From the NCBI GenBank assembly GCA_011065065.1, contig JAAKFL010000013.1, positions 1 through 20,489 of the forward strand: 20,489 nucleotides of DNA, given 5' to 3'. The translations under genes and the position numbers were made by a program. Positions 15,315-20,489 of the stretch are shown here, one piece after another; the stretch's first letter is position 1; the number at the start of each line of letters is the position of its first letter. The notes beneath the pieces are model-generated. The model was not told where the DNA came from, ran no database searches, and worked only from the letters and a program-made list of their open reading frames with translations. The DNA comes from Chlamydiota bacterium (GTDB lineage Bacteria; Chlamydiota; Chlamydiia; Chlamydiales; SLFE01).

Positions 15315-16078
15315 AGGTTCTCAAACAGATATTAGAAGTACAAGAATTAGACATGAAGATGATTCGTCTGATGCGCTTGAAGAAGGAGCGTCAGAGGGAG
15401 TTGAAGAAGCTTAATCGGATTAAAGAGGACCTGAAGAGTCAGGTGACCAAGAAGGATGAGGAGATTCTGAAGGCGAAGAGCAACGTCAAGTTGATGGAGC
15501 TTGAGATTCAGGAGGTGGTTGAGAAGATAGCAAAGCTGGATTCTCAGCAGAGTGCGATTAAGAAGGTGGACGAGTTTAATGCTTTGACGCAGGAAATTTC
15601 AGCGGCTGAGAAGCAGCGCCATGCGAAAGAGCAGGTATTGGGTGACATGATGGACCGTCTAGCTGCTGACGAGGAAGTTCTTTCGAGTTTGCAAGAGAGT
15701 TTTGATCAGACAGTGGCGAATAGTAAGGATTTGGAAGATGAGATTTACGAGAGTATTCGACAGATCAATACTGAAGGTCAAGGGATCAAGAAAGAGCGAG
15801 ATCAGAAGGTGAAGGGAGCTGATCCTGAAGTTTTGACGATTTACGAGCGTTTATTGCGCAACAAGAGAAATCGGGTCATTGTGCCGATTGAGAATCGTTG
15901 TTGCAGTGGGTGTCACATCATGTTGACAGCCCAGGACGAGAATCTGGTGCGAAAAGGGGAGAGGCTTCTGTTCTGTGAGCATTGTTCACGGATTCATTTC
16001 TGGCAGGAGAGTGAAGAGCTTGAAGGAACTCCTGCGGCGCCGAAGCGACGTCGTCGCCCATCAAGAGCTAAAAGTTAA
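15308..16078 (+). CDS. cdsZ: Coiled-coil zinc-ribbon protein, CT398/CdsZ type
   Basis: Residues of about 10-180 form a long charged antiparallel coiled coil, followed by a C4 zinc ribbon with Cys199/Cys202 (CSGC) and Cys223/Cys226 (CEHC), a basic tail (PKRRRRPSRAKS) and 256 residues in all. The chlamydial member CT398 has a crystal structure with this architecture and has been reported to contact sigma-54 and type III secretion components; that is the origin of the name CdsZ. A cytoplasmic adaptor or chaperone role for secretion is the best reading. The ATG has AAGGA six bases upstream. Only six bases separate its stop from the mature 5' end of rnpB, so both are likely in one transcript. Confidence 0.85.
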   Translation: MLEVLKQILEVQELDMKMIRLMRLKKERQRELKKLNRIKEDLKSQVTKKDEEILKAKSNVKLMELEIQEVVEKIAKLDSQQSAIKKVDEFNALTQEISAAEKQRHAKEQVLGDMMDRLAADEEVLSSLQESFDQTVANSKDLEDEIYESIRQINTEGQGIKKERDQKVKGADPEVLTIYERLLRNKRNRVIVPIENRCCSGCHIMLTAQDENLVRKGERLLFCEHCSRIHFWQESEELEGTPAAPKRRRRPSRAKS

Positions 16079-16084
16079 GTTTTC

Positions 16085-16408
16085 GGGAAGACAAACAATC
16101 GCTGTCACTTTAGTGATAGAGGAAAGTCTGGACTTCACAGGAGAGGATACCAGCGAAAGGCTGGGGGCCGAAAGGCTACGGAAAGTGTAACAGAAAGTAT
16201 GCCGCCGAAAGGGCAGGCTGAAACATCAGATTTGAGATCTGGTCGTGGTGAGGAGACTCATCATTAGCGACAAACCCTATCCGAAGCAAGGCAAAAGCAG
16301 GTGTGATTCTGTTCTCCGCAGAGCCTGCAGTGAGCTGCTTGAGGAGTCTGGTGACAGACTTCCTAGATGAATGATTGTTCGCGACAGGATCCGGCTTATC
16401 GTCTTCCC
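16085..16408 (+). ncRNA. rnpB: RNase P RNA, bacterial type A
   Basis: This is the catalytic RNA that removes 5' leaders from pre-tRNAs. The ends pair as helix P1: GGGAAGAC (16085-16092) with GTCTTCCC (16401-16408). Universally conserved blocks are all present in order: GAGGAAAGTC near 16119-16128, GTAACAGAAAGTATGCCGCC around 16187-16206, CCGAAGCAAGGCAAAAGCAG near 16281-16300, GCTGCTTGAGG near 16334-16344, and CTAGATGAATGATTGT then ACAGGATCCGGCTTATC at the 3' end. The length of about 324 bases is normal for a compact type A RNA. It follows cdsZ closely and ends just before a strong hairpin terminator. Confidence 0.97.
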
Positions 16409-16425
16409 AATTTTTGAATTTTAAC

Positions 16426-16522
16426 ACAGGATTAACAGGATCGTAAACGACAGGATAGACAGGATAATTTTCTTACATCCTGTCTATCCTGTCGTTTACG
16501 ATCCTGTTAATCCTGTTTTTTT
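16426..16522 (+). terminator. rnpB terminator: ACAGGAT-unit palindrome, copy 1
   Basis: Perfect 40-bp arms (16426-16465 and 16477-16516) enclose the 11-base loop AATTTTCTTAC and are followed by a T-run to 16522. Each arm holds four ACAGGAT units. On the minus strand it also follows the methyltransferase stop, so it is likely bidirectional. The whole element recurs, inverted, at 17658-17748. Confidence 0.9.
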
Positions 16523-16534
16523 ATCGTTCATTGC

Positions 16535-17503
16535 TTAATGCACTTTTGCAGCGATGCACTCAAATTTTCTTAACCAAAGAGAGGCAGATTCGTCATTTTC
16601 AAATTCCCGCATGTCGTTAAGCCACGTTTCGCCATTTTCATAACCAAATTTTTGAATGGTCTCCGGCGGCAAACCTAACTTTGGAATTTTTTCCAGTGCT
16701 TGTTCGACCCCTTTTCGAAACAAGCTCTTTTTTAACTGACCCTCAATCGGGGCGTCATAGAATCGCGACTCACAAGAAACAACTTTATCTATTGTTGAAA
16801 GATGGTTCATAATTCTATCAGAAGTATCTTTGTGAGACTGTTGTAGCCGGTGCTGCAAAACAACCATTTTGTTCCAAGCATCCATTCCTTTATTCCATTG
16901 ACTCACAAATTTAAAATGTGACCCGCATTCTCCAATAATCACAAGTCCGCCGGGTTTTACCATGGTGAGCAGTTTGTCTACCGCACCTTCTGGATCTTTC
17001 AGATGGGAAATAACAAAGCGGCAATGTACAATATCGAAAAGTTCCGGATGTTTTTCTTGCAATTCTTCAAGATGAAAAATATCGCAAACATCCCATGCTA
17101 TATTCGTCAGCCTCTTTTCTTCTGCAGTTTTTTTTGCGATGCTAATTTGTTCGGGATATAGGTCAACTCCGACAAACTCTATCTCTGGAAATATTGAAGC
17201 AAACAGGGTTGTTAACCCCCCTGGTCCGCAGCCAACATCGAGAAATTTAGCGCTTTTTGGGATCCCATGAGATGATACTTGAGATGATAGCCAGTTCACA
17301 GAACTTTCATTAACTATAGCTCCGAGGGCATTGATTCTCTCCAGATCTGATTCACCAACTGGGATCAAATAGCTTTTTGGCTTGGCTCCAGGTTTTTCAA
17401 GGACTACTGAAACTGTTTTATCCTTACTCTCCAGATCATATTCACTATCGGAAAACCAATGGCTTTCCGCCTTGGCTCCTAGATTTTCAAAGATTGTTTG
17501 CAT
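16535..17503 (-). CDS. Class I SAM-dependent methyltransferase with duplicated N-terminus
   Basis: A Rossmann-fold methyltransferase of unknown substrate, 322 residues. Motif I is FLDVGCGPGG (87-96), the acidic motif II is GVDLYPEQI, then DIVHCRFVISHL and LVKPGGLVIIGE-type motifs IV-V follow (here MVKPGGLVIIGE). The segment just before the fold, YLIPVGESDLERINALG, resembles the common substrate-side start of small-molecule methyltransferases. A related copy of that segment sits 30 residues earlier. The ATG at 17503 has AAGGA eight bases upstream and a separate promoter. The gene stands alone between two inverted copies of one 91-bp palindrome, unlike its operon-bound neighbours. Ubiquinone/menaquinone-type or secondary-metabolite methylation is possible but unsupported. 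Confidence 0.85.
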   Translation of the reverse strand: MQTIFENLGAKAESHWFSDSEYDLESKDKTVSVVLEKPGAKPKSYLIPVGESDLERINALGAIVNESSVNWLSSQVSSHGIPKSAKFLDVGCGPGGLTTLFASIFPEIEFVGVDLYPEQISIAKKTAEEKRLTNIAWDVCDIFHLEELQEKHPELFDIVHCRFVISHLKDPEGAVDKLLTMVKPGGLVIIGECGSHFKFVSQWNKGMDAWNKMVVLQHRLQQSHKDTSDRIMNHLSTIDKVVSCESRFYDAPIEGQLKKSLFRKGVEQALEKIPKLGLPPETIQKFGYENGETWLNDMREFENDESASLWLRKFECIAAKVH

Positions 17504-17529
17504 TTTTTTTGTCCTTGGTTAAAAGGACA

Positions 17530-17558
17530 TGCATAATTAAGTTTTTATTTATTGTCAA
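17530..17558 (-). promoter_or_regulatory. Predicted promoter of the SAM methyltransferase gene
   Basis: On the minus strand a perfect TTGACA (17558-17553) is followed after 17 bases by TATGCA (17535-17530), a weak -10. The 18-bp palindrome at 17566-17583 ends seven bases upstream of the -35 and could be an operator. Confidence 0.4.
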
Positions 17559-17565
17559 AGAAAAT

Positions 17566-17583
17566 GGGGTCAGATCTGACCCC
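17566..17583. repeat. Perfect 18-bp palindrome GGGGTCAGATCTGACCCC
   Basis: This is an isolated perfect palindrome with no loop. It resembles GGGGTCAG...CTGACCCC sequences that I recall as widely dispersed in bacterial genomes, sometimes near REP-associated tyrosine transposases. In this window it occurs once, next to the methyltransferase promoter. Confidence 0.7.
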
Positions 17584-17657
17584 GTTCTAAAGTGATGAAT
17601 TATAAATTCTAAATCAAGTTCTTCCAATTCTATACATCTTTTGGCTGAAAAAAAAAG

Positions 17658-17748
17658 ACAGGATTAACAGGATCGTAAACGACAGGATAGACAGGATGTA
17701 AGAAAATTATCCTGTCTATCCTGTCGTTTACGATCCTGTTAATCCTGT
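17658..17748 (-). terminator. trmH-like gene terminator: ACAGGAT-unit palindrome, copy 2
   Basis: Perfect 40-bp arms (17658-17697 and 17709-17748) have the same arm sequence as copy 1. The loop reads GTAAGAAAATT on the plus strand, the complement of copy 1's loop. On the minus strand it lies after the SPOUT methyltransferase stop and is followed by a run of nine T residues, a standard intrinsic terminator. Confidence 0.9.
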
Positions 17749-17786
17749 TATTTTTGTCAGATCATCTGCAATCGAATAAAAATGAC

Positions 17787-18530
17787 TTATAATGTTGATT
17801 GTCGGATTTCATGAGCCGTGATCGCAAAGGCGTTGGCGACGTTTAACGAATTCTTGCGGCCAAATAGGGGGATAGTGATCAGAACGTCAGCCTGAGATAT
17901 CAAGGCATCCGAACATCCGTACTCTTCATTGCCAATGGCTAGGGTAAAACTTTCCGGGAATAGAAAATCGTGAATGGGAATCGCATCGGGACTGGTTTCC
18001 AACACAATTAAAGGTCGTGGAAGAGAAGCGATGTCTCCTTGCCTCCAGTTCACCCATTCGTGAGCTCCCATGGATGTATCTTGCACTTGTTTGTGAGAAG
18101 GGAGCGGTGTCATGCCTCCAAAAATTACAATTCCTAATGACAGGGCTTCTGTTGTGCGGAGAATGCTCCCCACATTATGTGCCGATCGAATATTTTCAAG
18201 ATAGATAGTGATGTTTAAGGGCGGTGAAGCTTCTATTTTGTCTTGGGTGTGAATTGCGGGTAACAGGTTGTGCTCTTTTAATGAGATTCGAGTTTGATGG
18301 ATGTGGTGATGGTAGGCGTCAGCAATGTTTTTGATGTTATTGGTGACGGGTTGGAGATTCATCCAACTCATCCAGTTGAGGTAAGTTTTCCAGAGGTCGT
18401 GGGGATTATGATGGTTGAAAATCTTTTTTAAAAGGAGCGCGCATTCTTTGTGTTGTTTTTCCAGAGTTTGAGAAAGGAATTTTTTTTGCGTGTACTTAAG
18501 TTTTGGCTTTTTGTTCGATATATTCTGCAT
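17787..18530 (-). CDS. SpoU/TrmH-family RNA 2'-O-methyltransferase
   Basis: This SPOUT enzyme methylates the ribose 2'-OH of a tRNA or rRNA nucleotide. The three motifs of the knotted fold are present: motif 1 ENIRSAHNVGSILRTTEA with Arg125, motif 2 LAIGNEEYG (197-205) and motif 3 TIPLFGRKNSLNVANAFA with Ser218-Leu-Asn. The first 105 residues are Lys- and His-rich (HHHIHQ) and unlike the usual RNA-binding domains of TrmH or RlmB, so the exact target cannot be named. The ATG at 18530 lies 35 bases inside the end of the ABC-F gene, implying translational coupling, and both probably act on ribosomes. It is followed by a strong terminator. Confidence 0.88.
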   Translation of the reverse strand: MQNISNKKPKLKYTQKKFLSQTLEKQHKECALLLKKIFNHHNPHDLWKTYLNWMSWMNLQPVTNNIKNIADAYHHHIHQTRISLKEHNLLPAIHTQDKIEASPPLNITIYLENIRSAHNVGSILRTTEALSLGIVIFGGMTPLPSHKQVQDTSMGAHEWVNWRQGDIASLPRPLIVLETSPDAIPIHDFLFPESFTLAIGNEEYGCSDALISQADVLITIPLFGRKNSLNVANAFAITAHEIRQSTL

Positions 18531-20085
18531 AAGGTCCCTGGAACACTTCGATGCCGTCTTCGGTAAAGATGATCAGTTTTTTGGCGACTGTTTCAATGAG
18601 GTCTCGGTCATGACTGACAACTAAGACGGTTCCTTTATATTCATTCAATCCCCAAGCTAAGGCTGAAACTGCTTCAAGATCGAGGTGATTGTTGGGCTCA
18701 TCGAATATGAGCGTGTTGTGTTCTAAAAGCATCATTTCCGCGAGGATCACTCGGGCTGTTTCTCCTCCGGACAAAGTTTTCACAGCTTTAAAGGCGTCGT
18801 CTCCACCAAACAACATTTTTCCCATGACACTTCGGACTTCTTGATCATAGACCCCTTCGCGACGACTTTTGATCCAATCAAATGCGTTGAGATTGGTACT
18901 CTTGTCAATCACATCGTGGTGATTTTGTGGGAAATAGGCGATTTGGGCTTGATGACCCAGTTCCACTTTCCCTGAATCGGGTTCGAGATAGCCTGTCAGC
19001 ATTTTAATCAAGGTGGTTTTCCCAAGACCGTTGGCTCCGATCACCCCAACTTTATCTCCTTTTTCCAATTCAAACGAGAAGTTTTTGATCACGTTATTAC
19101 CATCGTAAGATTTGCTGATGCTATCGGCTTTGAGGACAATTTTTCCTGGAGCTTTTTCGGTGGGAATAAAACGGATATAGGGACGTTCAATGTTGGATTT
19201 CTTGAGTTCTTGAGGTTGTAGTTTCTCCATTTCACGCTTTCGAGATTGAACTTGGCTGGCACGTGTACCGGCTCCGAAGCGAGCAATGAATTCTTTCAGC
19301 TGAGCAACCTTTTTCTCACGTGATTTGCCTTCGCGTACTGCCTGATCTCGGACACTGGTCTTTTGAAAGACCATTTCGTCGTAGTTTCCGGGGTAGACAA
19401 TGATGGTGTCGTAATCGATATCGGCAATGTCTGTGGTGATGGCATTGAGGAAGTGGCGGTCGTGGCTGATGACGATGATGACACCTGTGTAATTGTGAAG
19501 AAATTCTTCCAGCCAGCGAATGGAGTCCATATCGAGGTGGTTTGTGGGCTCATCGAGGAATAAGGCTTGGGGTTCTCCAAAAAGCGCTTGGCAAAGGAGG
19601 ACCCGGAACTGGATATCAGTTGGAATTTCTTTCATTTTGAGGTGATGATGCTCTTCCGGAATTCCCATCCCTGCAAGAAGCATCTCGGCATCGGATTCGG
19701 CGCTATATCCATTTTCTTCGACCACAATCCCTTCAAGATCACCGAGGCGCATACCAACTTCGTCGGTCATTTCCTGCTCATAAAGTTGATCCCGTTCTGT
19801 CATGGCATCCCATAGGCGCTGATTCCCCATAATGACTACGTCGATCACATCATAATCGCGGTAGTCTTCAATGTTCTGGCGCAGCATTCCAACACGGTCG
19901 GGGAGGGCGACGGTGCCACTGGAAGGGGTTTCCTCACCATTAATAATTTTTAGAAGAGTCGATTTGCCGGCTCCGTTGGGGCCAGTGAGACCATACCGGT
20001 TTCCTTGGTTGAAGGTTGCGGTGACTCCGTCAAAGAGGATCCGGCTGCCGAATGACTTAGAAATTTCTTGTAATGTGACGCTCAT
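18496..20085 (-). CDS. ybiT: ABC-F family ATPase, YbiT-like
   Basis: A soluble twin-ATPase ABC protein without membrane domains; ABC-F proteins bind the ribosomal E site and relieve stalled translation. NBD1 has Walker A GPNGAGKST (35-43) and Walker B LFLDEPTNHLD. Its signature is degenerate: IPTDIQFRVLL (154-164) in place of LSGG, as in E. coli YbiT, which has a non-canonical sequence at this point. NBD2 has GANGLGKTT, a normal LSGGETAR and IFDEPNNHLD. The linker between them is basic and helical. The ATG at 20085 (MSVTLQEISKSFG) matches the family start and gives 529 residues. Upstream ATGs at 20097 and 20121 would overlap the predicted promoter. The gene is co-transcribed with the overlapping SPOUT methyltransferase. 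Confidence 0.92.
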   Translation of the reverse strand: MSVTLQEISKSFGSRILFDGVTATFNQGNRYGLTGPNGAGKSTLLKIINGEETPSSGTVALPDRVGMLRQNIEDYRDYDVIDVVIMGNQRLWDAMTERDQLYEQEMTDEVGMRLGDLEGIVVEENGYSAESDAEMLLAGMGIPEEHHHLKMKEIPTDIQFRVLLCQALFGEPQALFLDEPTNHLDMDSIRWLEEFLHNYTGVIIVISHDRHFLNAITTDIADIDYDTIIVYPGNYDEMVFQKTSVRDQAVREGKSREKKVAQLKEFIARFGAGTRASQVQSRKREMEKLQPQELKKSNIERPYIRFIPTEKAPGKIVLKADSISKSYDGNNVIKNFSFELEKGDKVGVIGANGLGKTTLIKMLTGYLEPDSGKVELGHQAQIAYFPQNHHDVIDKSTNLNAFDWIKSRREGVYDQEVRSVMGKMLFGGDDAFKAVKTLSGGETARVILAEMMLLEHNTLIFDEPNNHLDLEAVSALAWGLNEYKGTVLVVSHDRDLIETVAKKLIIFTEDGIEVFQGPYAEYIEQKAKT

Positions 20086-20092
20086 GGTAAGA

Positions 20093-20121
20093 ATCATAGC
20101 GGAAAAGGGAGAAAAAAGCAA
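20093..20121 (-). promoter_or_regulatory. Predicted promoter of ybiT-spoU operon
   Basis: On the minus strand TTGCTT (20121-20116) and TATGAT (20098-20093) are spaced by exactly 17 bases. The expected transcription start, about seven bases on, falls at or next to the ATG at 20085, so the mRNA would be nearly leaderless. Confidence 0.5.
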
Positions 20122-20159
20122 GTTGCTAAATTAGTATTTTATTACATAGAATGAGGCCT

Positions 20160-20489
20160 ATGGCTCAATTGCTTATTGTATTACTTCCAATTTTGATTGC
20201 GGATATGATTAATCCTGTCTTATTAGGAGGAACTATCTATAGTCTTGGTTCGCGTCACCCCTTTATCAACACGTTTGCCGTTTTATTGAGTTTTTTTGTG
20301 ACCTACTTCCTTGCCGGATTAATCATTGCAGTTTCCTTAGAAACTTTGACTGATTATTTTCATATACCTCACTACTTTGATTATATTCTTGAGCTCATTG
20401 TGGCTGCGGCCCTTTTTTACTTTGCTTGGAAACAATATCGAGCCGGCGATCAGCATCCGGAAGAAAAATTGAAAAGAAATGAGGGGATG
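20160..20489 (+). CDS. Integral membrane protein, 5' part (runs off the window)
   Basis: An open frame of 110 codons runs to the window edge without a stop. The protein starts MAQLLIVLLPILIADMINPV and shows three hydrophobic segments at about residues 2-27, 36-58 and 71-90, ending in a charged cytoplasmic loop (KQYRAGDQHPEEKLKRNEG). The small N-terminal helix with Asp-Met-Ile-Asn-Pro and the pattern of helices recall GAP/LysE-like small transport families. I cannot confirm this from a fragment. An in-frame ATG at 20151 would add three residues; GAGG between the two ATGs favours neither strongly. It is divergent from ybiT across 74 bases. Confidence 0.7.
   Translation, partial: MAQLLIVLLPILIADMINPVLLGGTIYSLGSRHPFINTFAVLLSFFVTYFLAGLIIAVSLETLTDYFHIPHYFDYILELIVAAALFYFAWKQYRAGDQHPEEKLKRNEGM

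Noticed and set aside
16382..16390. CGACAGGAT in the rnpB 3' end matching the unit of the ACAGGAT palindromes
   Set aside because: It falls in the conserved ACAGxxxCCGGCTTAT block of RNase P RNA. A nine-base match to the neighbouring repeat is most simply chance.

Overview
The window looks like chromosome from a bacterium of the phylum Chlamydiae, most likely an amoeba-associated ('environmental') lineage rather than Chlamydiaceae. Three blocks follow gene orders that I recall from Chlamydia trachomatis: an M16 protease (CT806), plsB (CT807), the RNase G/E gene (CT808), a DUF177 protein (CT809) and rpmF (CT810); then glyA (CT432), clpP1 (CT431), dapF (CT430) and a UPF0158 protein (CT429); then a CT398/CdsZ-type zinc-ribbon protein followed directly by rnpB. 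Two adjacent F-box genes, a plant-plastid-type PlsB and a cysteine-rich porin-like protein fit that assignment. I cannot name the genus.

Layout. 1-1878: two divergent exported proteins, one unknown and one a probable beta-barrel outer-membrane protein. 1879-2217: a non-coding nest of palindromes. 2218-7857 (minus): rng and plsB in one transcription unit, then ptr with its own promoter. 7858-8191: a divergent promoter region holding a 163-bp MITE-like palindrome. 8192-8853 (plus): yceD-rpmF. 8955-10986 (plus): two F-box proteins where Chlamydia would carry plsX. 11065-15011 (minus): the operon glyA-clpP-dapF-UPF0158. 15155-16408 (plus): promoter, possible small leader ORF, cdsZ, rnpB. 16535-17503 (minus): a SAM methyltransferase with a duplicated N-terminus, between two near-identical 91-bp palindromic terminators. 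17787-20085 (minus): a YbiT-type ABC-F ATPase and an overlapping SPOUT methyltransferase. 20160-end (plus): the start of a membrane protein.

Two themes stand out. First, the glyA-clpP-dapF operon groups enzymes which, in Chlamydia, are reported to supply D-Ala, D-Glu and meso-DAP for peptidoglycan when dedicated racemases are missing. Second, almost every gene end carries a long hairpin built from degenerate 9-11 bp units. At least five unrelated unit sequences occur here with the same architecture, so this looks like a class of dispersed intergenic element used as terminators.

Limits: everything was read by eye. No database search, RNA folding or promoter scoring was run. Chlamydial locus tags are from memory.
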